A program made the translations under genes and the position numbers. The notes under the pieces were generated by a model that worked only from the letters and a program-made list of their open reading frames with translations, had not been told where the DNA came from and ran no database searches. Shown here piece by piece: positions 27,841 to 36,766 of a stretch of 64,000 nucleotides of DNA; position 1 is the stretch's first letter, and each line of letters begins with the position of its first letter. Source of the DNA: Cyclobacteriaceae bacterium (GTDB lineage Bacteria > Bacteroidota > Bacteroidia > Cytophagales > Cyclobacteriaceae); the NCBI GenBank assembly GCA_026003355.1, contig BPHC01000001.1:62001-126000 (forward strand), in the 5' to 3' direction.

Positions 27841-28625
27841 TCCTGTTGCAGTTTATTTTCGCGTACAGGGTGTTGTTCCTGGTGCATAAGGTTGGCCACA
27901 TCGGTAAGCAGGGTAAGGTTGCCTCCGTATGTGTCGCGCAGGTTATCGGGGGTAAACACTTCAGGCGCCGGACCGCAGGCCACCAGCCGGGTGTTGAGCA
28001 GCAGCAAGTGGTCGAAATATTGCCGGGCCGATTGCAGATTATGATGTACCACCAGCACGGTTTTGCCCTGGGTGGTCATTTCGCGCAACAGGGTAATTAC
28101 TGCTTTTTCGGTGGCTGCATCTACGCCGGCAAATGGTTCATCCATAAGGTACAAGTCGGCCCGCTGTGCCAGAGCGCGGGCCAGGAAGGTGCGTTGCTGC
28201 TGCCCACCCGACAAGCGGCCTATCTGGCGGTTGGCAAAAGCCTCCATGCCCACCTTGCGCAGGGCGTCAAGAGCTATGTCGCGGTCGGCTCTGCGCAGTT
28301 TTCCAAACATGCCCGTGTGGGCGTAACGCCCCATGAGGGCAACATCCATGACAGATACGGGAAAATCCCAGTCTATTGTTTCGCGCTGGGGTACGTAGCT
28401 TACCCTTTTCCTAACCTCCTTCAGGGGCTGTCCGAAAATTTTAACATATCCGCTTCCGGCCGGAATCAGGCCCATAATGGTTTTGATAAGGGTAGATTTC
28501 CCCGCTCCGTTGGGTCCCAAAATGCCAATTAACTTTCCGGCCGGCAGGTGGGCATCAATATTCCATAACACCGGTTTACGGTCAAATGCCACGGTCAGGT
28601 CATGTATTTCAATTGCGTAGTCCAT
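27837..28625 (-). CDS. Metal ABC transporter ATP-binding protein
   Basis: Cytoplasmic ATPase of the Mn/Zn importer, 262 aa. Walker A is GPNGAGKST, the Q-loop lies in YVPQRETIDWDFP, the signature is LSGGQQQRTFLARAL, Walker B is LYLMDEPFAGVD, and the switch His lies in VVHHNL. The QRE-IDWDFPV segment is typical of the MntA/ZnuC subgroup. It starts 1 bp downstream of the TonB receptor stop and overlaps the fused permease start by 4 bp, which indicates tight co-translation. Confidence 0.95.
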   Translation of the reverse strand: MDYAIEIHDLTVAFDRKPVLWNIDAHLPAGKLIGILGPNGAGKSTLIKTIMGLIPAGSGYVKIFGQPLKEVRKRVSYVPQRETIDWDFPVSVMDVALMGRYAHTGMFGKLRRADRDIALDALRKVGMEAFANRQIGRLSGGQQQRTFLARALAQRADLYLMDEPFAGVDAATEKAVITLLREMTTQGKTVLVVHHNLQSARQYFDHLLLLNTRLVACGPAPEVFTPDNLRDTYGGNLTLLTDVANLMHQEQHPVRENKLQQE

Positions 28626-28626
28626 C

Positions 28627-30873
28627 TTAGTTTATGGTTAAGCGCACTCCTGCAAAACCCCTTATACCCTGTAGGGGTGCGTAATTGTAACTGGTATCGA
28701 AGGTAAAGCCTTTTGGGTTGTTTACCGTAATATTCCGGTCAAACGGGTCGAAAGGCCTGAGGATAGGGTCCGAGGGTACGAAGTTTAACAGGTTTTTAAC
28801 ACCTGCATAAAGCTCCCATTTTTTACCCAGTACCCGTGAAAGCTGTATGTTAAGTATGGCAAACGAGGGTGATTGTTCGGGACGCTCATCGTTGGGTACT
28901 ACGGGCAGGTGCATGGGGCCGGTTACCCTGCCGGTAAAATCGGTGGTGATATTCAGACGGGGCAGGGTATAGCTAACAGTAAAGGTTCCCGAAATTCGTG
29001 GGGCAAAAAGTTGGGGTGTACGCTGCGGTATACCGGCATCATTGCGGTTAACCTGATAAACGTCCATAACCGTTGCTCCGGCAATGATTTTTAATGAATT
29101 GGTAAACAACACATCGGCATTAACTGAAAAACCCTTCGAAACAGCATGTCCCGAAAGGTTATCATAGATAATCAAATCGGGGTCGGTCATAAAGTCGCCC
29201 ACAATTTTGTTGGTAAAATAGGTGTAAAAGGCGCTTACATCGAAATTCATATATCCGCCGGCATGTGCGTGCTGAAAGGTATAGTTAAGGTTTACATTCC
29301 ATGATTGTTCAGGCTTCAGGGCGTTGCGTATAATCACTTCCCTGGCTCCGGTAAGGGCTGCGTGGTCTTCGGTAAACAGATTTACCACCCTGAAGCCGCT
29401 GCCGGTGGTTAACCTGAATACATGGTTGTTGGCGGGTGAATACTTCAGGCTTAAACGGGGTGTGAAGATGGAGCCATGGTGGTTGTGGTAGTCATATCGC
29501 AGGCCGGAAAGCAGGATAAACTTCTTGTTTATAGCCCATTCGGTTTGAATAAACAAGCCGGGCAGATAGGTTAAGTGGGGCCGGTTGCGGGGGTTCAGTG
29601 TATCGGCCGAAGCGGTGGCCACGCTGTTGTCATCATAATACACATACCTGAACGGTACACCGGCAAGCCATCTGGTTTTACCCGTATCCCTGCTCCACCG
29701 CAGCTGTGAAAAGAAAACCTGCTGTGTTGCCAGATAGGGAACCATTCCGTAATAGGAATCCTGATGGTGATAATTGTATGATATATCGGCCTCCAGCCGG
29801 GGTATATCAGTAGAAACGTAATGACCAATTATTTCAAACCGGTTGGTATAGATAGACTCACCATAAACCTGGTCGCTGCCCCGGTAGCTTCGGTTCCACT
29901 GCATTTCACCTCCCCAGCGATCTTCGTACACATACCGCATACCTATTGTTAAAGGAAGGTCATTCCTGCGGTTAAGGTTGATTTTGGAAAATACCGACAA
30001 CCGGTTCTGCAGGGTTACATCGGTAAAATTATCGGCATTGTTATCTACCCGATTGTTAAAATTAAAGTAACTGATGCCGGTAAGACCCTGCACCTTTTGT
30101 TTCTTCCACGCGCCTGCCACATCGGCCGAGTATTCCTGGTAAGATGTACCCGACAGGTCAACTGCCCAGCGCGGAGCCGTAACCGGGTCTTTGGTAACCA
30201 CGTTGATTACGCCCGCTACCGCTTCTGACCCGTACAGTGCTGCCGCGGGGCCCTTGATTACTTCTATACGCTTCACCATGCTGTTGGGAATACCCGAAAG
30301 GCCGTAAACCGTAGAGAGGCTGCTTACAATGGGCATGCCATCGATGAGCACCATGGTGTATGGACCTTCCATTCCGTTAATGTGAATGTCGCCCGTGTTG
30401 CACACATTGCAGTTTATCTGCGGCTGTACACCGTTAATCATGGCAAGCGACTCGAAAACCGAGGGCGCCGGATTTTTTTTGAATAGCGCGGGAGTGAACA
30501 CATCAACCGGAATGGGTGACGCCTGACGTGATATTTCCTTCATCGTGGCCGATACCACCACTATCTCGTTAAGGTTTTGGATGTCTGGCTTAAGCAGGCA
30601 GGTTACCGGCTGGGTGTTGCGGAGCGTAAGGGTGTCGGGCATATAGCCGGCAAACGAAACAACCAGGGTAACGGGTAACGCCGTAACCTCCAGGCTAAAC
30701 CTGCCAGCAGCATCGGCTGGTGTGCCCGCACCGGAACCGAGAACCCTTATCGAAGCATAAGGTAGGGTCTGGCGGGTTTCGGCATCGGCTACCGTGCCGG
30801 TTATTACCTGCTGGGCCTGTGCTGCCACTCCATACACAAGCAGGATGAACACGAAAATTAACCTGGTGTTCAT
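28627..30873 (-). CDS. TonB-dependent outer-membrane receptor
   Basis: Outer-membrane active importer of 748 aa. A signal peptide (to about residue 20, ending AQAQ) is followed by a carboxypeptidase-regulatory-like domain (TGTVADAETRQTLPYASI), the plug domain (VVVSATMKEISRQASPIPVDV through GSEAVAGVINVVTK), and a beta-barrel of about 520 residues ending in the C-terminal strand GIRGFAGVRLTIN. A CNVC motif occurs in the plug beside GDIHINGMEGPYT. Embedded between the metal-binding lipoprotein gene and the ATPase gene (7 and 1 bp gaps), it most likely brings a metal ion or metal chelate across the outer membrane for the ABC importer; the ligand is inferred from context only. Confidence 0.93.
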   Translation of the reverse strand: MNTRLIFVFILLVYGVAAQAQQVITGTVADAETRQTLPYASIRVLGSGAGTPADAAGRFSLEVTALPVTLVVSFAGYMPDTLTLRNTQPVTCLLKPDIQNLNEIVVVSATMKEISRQASPIPVDVFTPALFKKNPAPSVFESLAMINGVQPQINCNVCNTGDIHINGMEGPYTMVLIDGMPIVSSLSTVYGLSGIPNSMVKRIEVIKGPAAALYGSEAVAGVINVVTKDPVTAPRWAVDLSGTSYQEYSADVAGAWKKQKVQGLTGISYFNFNNRVDNNADNFTDVTLQNRLSVFSKINLNRRNDLPLTIGMRYVYEDRWGGEMQWNRSYRGSDQVYGESIYTNRFEIIGHYVSTDIPRLEADISYNYHHQDSYYGMVPYLATQQVFFSQLRWSRDTGKTRWLAGVPFRYVYYDDNSVATASADTLNPRNRPHLTYLPGLFIQTEWAINKKFILLSGLRYDYHNHHGSIFTPRLSLKYSPANNHVFRLTTGSGFRVVNLFTEDHAALTGAREVIIRNALKPEQSWNVNLNYTFQHAHAGGYMNFDVSAFYTYFTNKIVGDFMTDPDLIIYDNLSGHAVSKGFSVNADVLFTNSLKIIAGATVMDVYQVNRNDAGIPQRTPQLFAPRISGTFTVSYTLPRLNITTDFTGRVTGPMHLPVVPNDERPEQSPSFAILNIQLSRVLGKKWELYAGVKNLLNFVPSDPILRPFDPFDRNITVNNPKGFTFDTSYNYAPLQGIRGFAGVRLTIN

Positions 30874-30880
30874 ATTATAA

Positions 30881-31819
30881 TTATTTTAATGCCCGTACAA
30901 TGGTGCGCACATTGGCTTTTACCATTCCGATGTAGGTGCCTTCGGGTGTACCTTCGGCTCCTAACGCATCGGAGTAAAGTGAGCCGCCCAACTGTACATT
31001 CCAGCCGCGCTGCCGGCAGCCATCCAGCAGGGCGCGGATTGATTTTTCCGGAACAGACGTTTCGACAAACACAGCCTTGATTTTTCTGGAAAGAATAAAA
31101 TCGGCCAGGCCTGTAATGTCGCGCAGCCCGAATTCTGAAAGAGTGGATATACCCTGAAGGCCACGCACCTCTGCCTGGTAAGCTCGTCCGAAATAACCAA
31201 ATGCATCATGAGCGGTGATCAATACCCGCTGTGCCGGAGGGATGCTGTCAACCGACCGGATAACCCAGTGGTGCAGCGAGTCCAGTTGCGCGGCGTAAGC
31301 AGCGGCATTGCTTTTGTAGTGTTGTGCATTTTGTTCGTCCCATTCCTGCAGGTATTCCGCAAGATTTGAAACGGCCATAGACCACAGCTTTACGTCAAAC
31401 CAGATGTGGGGATCGAATGTATTTTCAAAACCGGGCACCCGGCGCAACAATGAGTCGGGAAGATTGGAGGCCATGGCATAAACCGGCTTTCGGTGGCTTA
31501 ATTTTTCGAGCACTTCGCTCATTTTCCCTTCCAGGTGCAGTCCGTTATACACTATTAAATCGGCATGGAGCAATTTATCGAGGTCGCCTTGTGTGGCTTT
31601 GTACAGGTGCGGGTCCACACCCGGCCCCATGAGCGAAATAACTTCAACCCGGTTGCCGGTAATGTTCAGCACGGCATCTTTTATCAGGCTGGTGGTAGTA
31701 ACAATTTTTTTTCTGCCCGTAGCGGGATCGGCAGCGTTATTGTGCCGACACGAGCTTAATGCCACTGCCACCAGAAGAAATGGCCACATCAGATATCTGA
31801 ATACTTTTACCTGTATCAT
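30881..31819 (-). CDS. Zn/Mn ABC transporter substrate-binding lipoprotein
   Basis: Periplasmic metal-binding component of the cluster A-I type (312 aa). The lipobox ALSSC puts the lipidated Cys at residue 24. Metal-ligand motifs are seen in GPGVDPHLYKAT, DPHIWFD, AHDAFGYFGRAY and FVETSVPEKS, the pattern of TroA/PsaA/ZnuA. The His-rich loop typical of ZnuA is absent, which slightly favours Mn or Fe over Zn. It starts 1 bp after the regulator stop, so it is the second gene of the operon. Confidence 0.93.
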   Translation of the reverse strand: MIQVKVFRYLMWPFLLVAVALSSCRHNNAADPATGRKKIVTTTSLIKDAVLNITGNRVEVISLMGPGVDPHLYKATQGDLDKLLHADLIVYNGLHLEGKMSEVLEKLSHRKPVYAMASNLPDSLLRRVPGFENTFDPHIWFDVKLWSMAVSNLAEYLQEWDEQNAQHYKSNAAAYAAQLDSLHHWVIRSVDSIPPAQRVLITAHDAFGYFGRAYQAEVRGLQGISTLSEFGLRDITGLADFILSRKIKAVFVETSVPEKSIRALLDGCRQRGWNVQLGGSLYSDALGAEGTPEGTYIGMVKANVRTIVRALK

Positions 31820-31820
31820 A

Positions 31821-32480
31821 TCAACCCGGTGTTACCAGAATATTTTCGCTGGCTTCGCGCGAAAGAAACGCTTTTTTCTTTCCGTCAATAACTATATGAA
31901 CAGAGTGGTCGAAAGCATTCCGCTCGGTAACCTGAAGCGATGCACCGATGTACACCCCGATTTTGCTGAGGTACTTAAGGAATACCGAAGAGGCATGGCG
32001 CACGGCCCTTACCGTAGCCTGTTGCTGCACGGCAACCGCTGCCAGGGGCGTTTGTGCGGTAACAGGCAACTTGCCGTGTTTGTCCGGAATAGGATGACCG
32101 TGCGGATCGGCTTTGGGGCGTCCCAGGAAGATGTCTAACTTTTCAATCAGCAGGGGCGAACGGATGTGCTCCAGTTGCTCGGCAACTTCGTGTACCTCAT
32201 CCCATGAAAATCCCAGCTTTTCTACCAGAAAGGTTTCCCACAGGCGGTGTTTGCGTATAACGGTCAGGGCTTCTGCCTTGCCCTTACGGGTAAGCTCTAC
32301 GCCATAATATTTTTCGTACACAATGAGCTCTTTGGCGGCCAGCTTTTTGAGCATATCCGTAACGGTAGCCGGCCGCGTGTCAAGCCCCTCGGCAAGCTGG
32401 GTGGTGAGCACGGGCTTTTGCCCTTCGCCCGACAGGTGATAAATGGATTTCAGGTAATTTTCTTCGGTAAAGGTGAGCAT
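31821..32480 (-). CDS. mntR: DtxR/MntR-family metal-dependent repressor
   Basis: Metal-activated transcription repressor of 219 aa. The winged helix is MLTFTEENYLKSIYHLSG through RPATVTDMLKKLAAKELI and LTRKGKAEAL. The metal-binding dimerisation domain has HRLWETFLVEKLG, VHEVAEQLEHIRSPLL and GRPKADPHGHPIP. The C-terminal SH3-like FeoA domain is GVYIGASLQVTE to the end. I chose ATG 32480, which opens exactly at the family N-terminus; a TTG at 32504 would add eight residues. The gene heads the metal operon and is preceded by a palindrome, so it probably regulates itself and the transport genes. Mn is favoured by neighbours; the symbol is tentative. Confidence 0.9.
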   Translation of the reverse strand: MLTFTEENYLKSIYHLSGEGQKPVLTTQLAEGLDTRPATVTDMLKKLAAKELIVYEKYYGVELTRKGKAEALTVIRKHRLWETFLVEKLGFSWDEVHEVAEQLEHIRSPLLIEKLDIFLGRPKADPHGHPIPDKHGKLPVTAQTPLAAVAVQQQATVRAVRHASSVFLKYLSKIGVYIGASLQVTERNAFDHSVHIVIDGKKKAFLSREASENILVTPG

Positions 32481-32513
32481 ACCCAGGCATTTTAGGTTAT
32501 GCAAAATTAAAAA

Positions 32514-32529
32514 TTTAGAATAATCTAAA
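32514..32529 (-). promoter_or_regulatory. Palindromic DtxR/MntR-type operator
   Basis: TTTAGA-ATAA-TCTAAA, a perfect 6-bp inverted repeat with a four-base centre, lies 33 bp upstream of the regulator ATG. Half-sites TTTAGG (32491-32496) and CCTAAA (32544-32549) flank it at roughly equal distances. AT-rich palindromes with TTTAG/CTAAA arms fit DtxR-family operators. It is a likely site for autoregulation of the six-gene metal operon. Confidence 0.6.
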
Positions 32530-32536
32530 AAAAAAT

Positions 32537-33637
32537 TTAAATACCTAAAACTTTAAGCAGACCGGGAATCTGGCTTTCCCAGTAAAGGCTCGCATCCCTG
32601 AAGGGAGCCTGAAGATGGCTTAGTTCATGTAAAATTTGCGGGTAATCCATGGCGCCAGAAAGGACGATCCCACCCCTGCAACGTTTTACCAGATCATGCG
32701 AAGGCCCGGAGTGTTGTATAAGCACAGGTATGCCCATGCCCAGGTATTCGTAGAGCTTGGTGGGTACTGACGATGATGTGGAAGGATTGGGAGGATAAAT
32801 GATGATGCCCGTGCCGGCATTTTCGATAGCCCGGATAATCCTGCGATGCGGAATGGGGTACAGAGAAGCTTCCAGATGTATAAATGCGTGAGCTGCAATT
32901 TTTGCTTTAAGCCGCCTAAGAAATGCGTATTGAGGTGCATGCCCGACAATGGTAAGATCAATGCCGTTGCTGAGCTTATGGAGCTGTACAGCCAGATCAA
33001 CCGCCTGCAGCACACCCGTAGTGGGAGCCAGGGTGCCGGTAAACAACAAACGCAACCGGTTATGGCCAGCCACGGGTTTTACCATGCGCTCAGGAAATTT
33101 GTTTTCCAGCACCATGCAGGGCCGGGCAAACATTAGCTCTGCTTCATAGCCTTTTTCAGCCAGAAAAAAGCATTCAATAGCGGGCGCCAGCAAACGCTCT
33201 TTAAACCGCACCCAGGTGGAGAGGGGAAGGCGCAACCATCGCGGAAAGGCAGGAGTAAACCGGATGTTGCAGAAATAGTTTTCCTGTACATCGTAAAACA
33301 GGCGGGCCCCTGTTAAAAATTTATACAGGCATCCGGCTATCAGCAATTCATGGGTGGTAATTATTACAGTTTGGGGCTTAATTTTCAGCAGTAAGCCAAG
33401 AATTTTCCAGGGGGTTATTATCCGCTTAAAACTTAGCCGGCCAAACGGTTTCCGGAAAACCGGATGGAAGATGATGTTGGGTATTTCCGGTGCCTCTTCG
33501 GCCGGAAAACCAACGATGTGTACTTCGGCTGCGGTGTGAACAGCCAGCGACCATCCCAGCTTTTCAAACATCCGGGTATCGGTAATGGTTTTAAGTACCG
33601 ATGCAACGGCAACTCTTTTTTTTATTACTTGCGTCAA
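32537..33637 (-). CDS. Glycosyltransferase family 4-like protein
   Basis: GT-B fold glycosyltransferase of about 366 aa. The N-terminal half holds SVLKTITDTRMFEKLG and PQTVIITTHELL; the C-terminal half holds LLFTGTLAPTTGVLQAV and the donor-binding VPTKLYEYLGMGIPVLI motif, the usual E-x7-E region. It transfers a sugar from a nucleotide donor, perhaps to an envelope glycan. The start is uncertain: the open frame reaches 33853 but would overlap dapD on the opposite strand. TTG 33637 (LTQVIKKRVAVAS) avoids the overlap and fits the family N-terminus; GTG 33658 is the alternative. It lies downstream of and antisense to dapD, with the metal regulator far on its other side. Confidence 0.78.
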   Translation of the reverse strand: MTQVIKKRVAVASVLKTITDTRMFEKLGWSLAVHTAAEVHIVGFPAEEAPEIPNIIFHPVFRKPFGRLSFKRIITPWKILGLLLKIKPQTVIITTHELLIAGCLYKFLTGARLFYDVQENYFCNIRFTPAFPRWLRLPLSTWVRFKERLLAPAIECFFLAEKGYEAELMFARPCMVLENKFPERMVKPVAGHNRLRLLFTGTLAPTTGVLQAVDLAVQLHKLSNGIDLTIVGHAPQYAFLRRLKAKIAAHAFIHLEASLYPIPHRRIIRAIENAGTGIIIYPPNPSTSSSVPTKLYEYLGMGIPVLIQHSGPSHDLVKRCRGGIVLSGAMDYPQILHELSHLQAPFRDASLYWESQIPGLLKVLGI

Positions 33638-33662
33638 ATTTGGAATATACGTTTGCACAAAG

Positions 33663-34475
33663 ATGGAATTAAAAAACATTATTGAACAGGCCTGGGTAAA
33701 CCGTTCGCTGCTGGAAGAATCCAGTACACGCGAGGCGATAAATACGGTGATTGAAGAGCTGGATAAAGGCAGACTCCGTGTGGCCGAGCCAGCCGAGGGG
33801 GGCTGGAAGGTGAATGAGTGGGTAAAGAAGGCAGTAATTCTGTATTTTCCCATAAGGGGAATGCAAACACTCGAAGCTGGTCCGCTGGAGTTTCACGATA
33901 AAATACCTTTGAAAAGGAACTATGCCTCTCTTGGGGTTAGGGTGGTACCCCATGCCATAGCCCGCTATGGGGCTTACCTGGCCAAAGGGGTCATCCTCAT
34001 GCCTGGTTATGTAAACATAGGGGCTTATGTGGACGAAGGCACCATGGTCGATACCTGGGCCACGGTAGGCAGTTGCGCCCAGATTGGCAGGCACGTACAC
34101 TTAAGCGGTGGCGTAGGCATAGGGGGTGTGCTTGAGCCGGTACAGGCCGCACCTGTAATTATAGAAGACCATGCCTTTATAGGAAGCCGGTGCATTGTGG
34201 TAGAAGGCGTTCGGGTAGGGCGTGAGGCTGTGCTGGGTGCTAACGTTGTGTTAACGGCAAGTTCAAAAATTATTGATGTTACCGGCACCGAGCCGGTAGA
34301 ATACACGGGGTATGTACCTGAGCGCAGCGTGGTTATTCCGGGCACCTATACCAAAAAATTTCCGGCTGGCACCTACCAGGTTCCCTGTGCGCTGATTATT
34401 GGAAAAAGAAAAGAAAGCACCGACAAAAAAACTTCGCTGAACGAGGCTCTGCGCGATAACAGCGTGGCAGTATAA
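33663..34475 (+). CDS. dapD: Tetrahydrodipicolinate N-succinyltransferase
   Basis: DapD of 270 aa, which transfers succinyl from succinyl-CoA to tetrahydrodipicolinate in lysine and diaminopimelate synthesis. After the N-terminal helical domain (LKNIIEQAWVNRSLL) comes a left-handed beta-helix of hexapeptide repeats: RVVPHAIARYGAYLAKGVIL, MVDTWATVGSCAQIGRHVHL, GGVGIGGVLEP. It ends with the CoA-binding tail (VPERSVVIPGTY). I took ATG 33663; the open frame begins earlier at 33585, but that segment is unrelated to the family. It forms a trimer in known structures. Confidence 0.96.
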   Translation: MELKNIIEQAWVNRSLLEESSTREAINTVIEELDKGRLRVAEPAEGGWKVNEWVKKAVILYFPIRGMQTLEAGPLEFHDKIPLKRNYASLGVRVVPHAIARYGAYLAKGVILMPGYVNIGAYVDEGTMVDTWATVGSCAQIGRHVHLSGGVGIGGVLEPVQAAPVIIEDHAFIGSRCIVVEGVRVGREAVLGANVVLTASSKIIDVTGTEPVEYTGYVPERSVVIPGTYTKKFPAGTYQVPCALIIGKRKESTDKKTSLNEALRDNSVAV

Positions 34476-34512
34476 TTCTGGCATACACTTTGAATTGTTT
34501 AGTGCTGAAGCA

Positions 34513-35364
34513 ATGAAAACCATTAAAGCCATAGGGTCATCTTCGCAGCGGCTGTGCGGCCCTGCAGCGGTGCTGGCCGTGCTGCTGTTATCGGCCTTTC
34601 AGCAGGAAGGCAATGAGGTATACCCCTTTGTTAAAAACGAAAGCTTTAAAAGAGGAGAATACCTGGAGTACCGCATGCATTACGGCATTTTTAACATCGG
34701 CAAAGGAACAGTTAAAATACATGATGACTACTCGGAAATGAACAACCGCAAGTGCTTTAAGGTGGACGTGTTCGGAAAAACAACCGGTTTGGTAGACTGG
34801 GTTGCCGATGTGGATGACCAATGGGGGGCCTATATCGATACAGCAGCGCTGGTACCCCATATGTCATACAGAAAAATAAGAGAGGGCCGTTACAAAAAAG
34901 ACGAACTGGTGCTGTTTGACCACGAAAAGAATATTATAACTGCCAGGGTGCTGGATCAGAAAACCCGAAAGTACAAAGATCCTGTTGTGTACAATGCTCC
35001 ACCCCAGGTGCGCGACCTGATAGCCGGCTTTATGTTTATGCGTACGCAGGATTTCAGCCGTAAAAAGGTTAACGATACCATTGTGGTGAAAGGTTTTTTC
35101 GAAGATGAGTTTTACCATCTGAAGGTGCTCTTCAAAGGGCGGGAAACCATTAAAGTCAGAGCCGGTAAATTCCGCGCAGTGGTACTTAAACCTGTAATGC
35201 CCAACAATAAAATTTTTGATGGCGAGAACTCGGTAACGGTGTGGTTTTCGGATGATAAAAATTTTATACCCATAAAAGTTAGTGCCAATATGTTTATTGG
35301 CAGTGCCGGAGTAGAGCTCACTTCTTACGCAGGCCTTCGAAACCCGCCGGGGCTGTTGAAATAA
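34513..35364 (+). CDS. DUF3108 domain protein
   Basis: Exported protein of 283 aa with a signal-like hydrophobic stretch (residues 15-35, VLAVLLLSAFQ). It has the DUF3108 pattern: FKRGEYLEYRMHYGIFNIGKGTVKI, YRKIREGRYKKDELVLFDHE, TIKVRAGKFRAVVLKPV, VWFSDDKNFIPIKVSA. DUF3108 proteins are periplasmic beta-rich proteins of unknown function, possibly lipid- or lipoprotein-related. I took ATG 34513; a TTG six codons earlier is the alternative. It is co-directional with dapD (37 bp gap) and mscL (65 bp gap), so an operon is possible. Confidence 0.82.
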   Translation: MKTIKAIGSSSQRLCGPAAVLAVLLLSAFQQEGNEVYPFVKNESFKRGEYLEYRMHYGIFNIGKGTVKIHDDYSEMNNRKCFKVDVFGKTTGLVDWVADVDDQWGAYIDTAALVPHMSYRKIREGRYKKDELVLFDHEKNIITARVLDQKTRKYKDPVVYNAPPQVRDLIAGFMFMRTQDFSRKKVNDTIVVKGFFEDEFYHLKVLFKGRETIKVRAGKFRAVVLKPVMPNNKIFDGENSVTVWFSDDKNFIPIKVSANMFIGSAGVELTSYAGLRNPPGLLK

Positions 35365-35429
35365 TGTGGAAGGCGTTTAATTTTTTTTTCTTCAGCGAAT
35401 GGCTATCTTGGCCGGAAACAGCAAAAATT

Positions 35430-35816
35430 ATGTTACAGGAATTCAAAAAATTTGCCTTGCGCGGGAGCGTGCTCGACCTGGCCATAGGGGTAATCATTGG
35501 CGGGGCATTCGGAAAGATTGTCAGCTCATTGATTGATGACGTCATTACCCCGCTTATTCTTAAACCTGCCCTGGATGCTGCCCAACTCACGCAACTTGGC
35601 GAGCTTACGGTTTTCGGTACCGTTCGGTATGGCAATTTCCTGGCCGGTGTGCTCAATTTTATAGTTGTTGCATTTGTGCTTTTCTTGATCGTTAAGGGTG
35701 TGAACTCCGCCCGAAAAAAAGAAGAAGAAAAGCCGGCTCCGCTACCAGCGCCATCGCCAGAAGTACAGCTTTTAACTGAAATAAGAGACTTACTTAAATC
35801 GGGCAGGGCCAACTAA
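35430..35816 (+). CDS. mscL: Large-conductance mechanosensitive channel
   Basis: MscL of 128 aa, the pentameric membrane valve that opens under hypo-osmotic shock. The N-terminal FKKFALRGSVLDLAIGVIIG signature with TM1 is followed by the periplasmic loop, TM2 (FLAGVLNFIVVAFVLFLIVK) and a charged C-terminal helix (LLTEIRDLLKS). ATG 35430 starts the canonical MLQEFKKF. The stop is 3 bp from the convergent 3-hydroxyacyl-CoA dehydrogenase stop. Confidence 0.97.
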   Translation: MLQEFKKFALRGSVLDLAIGVIIGGAFGKIVSSLIDDVITPLILKPALDAAQLTQLGELTVFGTVRYGNFLAGVLNFIVVAFVLFLIVKGVNSARKKEEEKPAPLPAPSPEVQLLTEIRDLLKSGRAN

Positions 35817-35819
35817 AGA

Positions 35820-36713
35820 TTAGCGTTTTCTGAACCTTTCCGACACCACCATCTCCTTGCTTCCGGGGTTGTAAGTGTAGAAGCCGCTGCCGGTTTTCAC
35901 TCCTTTGTGCCCGGCTTCAACCATGTTTATCAGCAGGGGACAGGGGGCATATTTAGGATTGCCAAAACCTTCGAATAACACCTGAAGGATGGCAAGGCAC
36001 ACATCCAGGCCTATAAAGTCGGCCAGTTGCAGCGGCCCCATGGGGTGTGCCATTCCCAGTTTCATTACCGTATCCACTTCTTCCACGCCTGCCACACCTT
36101 CGTAGACTGCATAAATGGCCTCGTTTATCATGGGCATGAGAATGCGGTTGGCAACAAAGCCCGGATAATCGTTTACTTCTACCGGCACTTTTTCAATCAT
36201 GCGCGATAGTTGCACCACCGTATGGGTTACATCACGTGCTGTGTTGTATCCGTTAATCACTTCAACCAGTTTCATTACCGGTACGGGGTTCATAAAGTGC
36301 ATACCAATTACCTTATCAGGGCGTTGGGTGGCCGAGGCAATTTTGGTTATGGATATGGAAGATGTGTTGGTGGCCAGAATGGCGTGTGCGGGAGCATGCC
36401 GGTCGAGGTCGGCAAAAAGCCTGAGTTTCAACTCCGTATTTTCAGAGGCTGCTTCTACAACCAGGTCGGCCTGCTGCACACCTTCTTCAACACGTGTAAA
36501 GGTTTTAATGCCGGCCAGAGTTTTTTGTTTGGTTTCGGCAGTAATGAGTTGTTTGGCCAGCTGGCGGTCGAGGTTTTTTTCGATCGTGGCCAGGGCTTTC
36601 TTCAGGGCTTCGGCCGAAATATCGACCAGGTTTACTGCATAGCCGTACTGGGCAAATATGTGTGCTATGCCGTTACCCATGGTACCCGAACCAATTACAG
36701 CAATATTTTTCAT
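35820..36713 (-). CDS. 3-hydroxybutyryl-CoA dehydrogenase
   Basis: NAD-dependent (S)-3-hydroxyacyl-CoA dehydrogenase of 297 aa, acting on short chains in the C4/butyrate or degradation pathway. The Rossmann motif is IGSGTMGNGIAHIFA, the catalytic region is HFMNPVPVMKLVEVI with the active His, and the C-terminal dimer domain carries GFVANRILMPMINEA and GPLQLADFIGLD. There are two ATGs in tandem (36716, 36713); I took the second, which gives MKNIAVIGSG. It is a stand-alone gene; with the MaoC hydratase elsewhere it may serve fatty-acid or hydroxybutyrate metabolism, but that link is inference. Confidence 0.93.
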   Translation of the reverse strand: MKNIAVIGSGTMGNGIAHIFAQYGYAVNLVDISAEALKKALATIEKNLDRQLAKQLITAETKQKTLAGIKTFTRVEEGVQQADLVVEAASENTELKLRLFADLDRHAPAHAILATNTSSISITKIASATQRPDKVIGMHFMNPVPVMKLVEVINGYNTARDVTHTVVQLSRMIEKVPVEVNDYPGFVANRILMPMINEAIYAVYEGVAGVEEVDTVMKLGMAHPMGPLQLADFIGLDVCLAILQVLFEGFGNPKYAPCPLLINMVEAGHKGVKTGSGFYTYNPGSKEMVVSERFRKR

Positions 36714-36766
36714 CATTAAAATTTTTTGCGGCAAAGATAAACAGATTGGCTTGTGCCCCGTTACCG

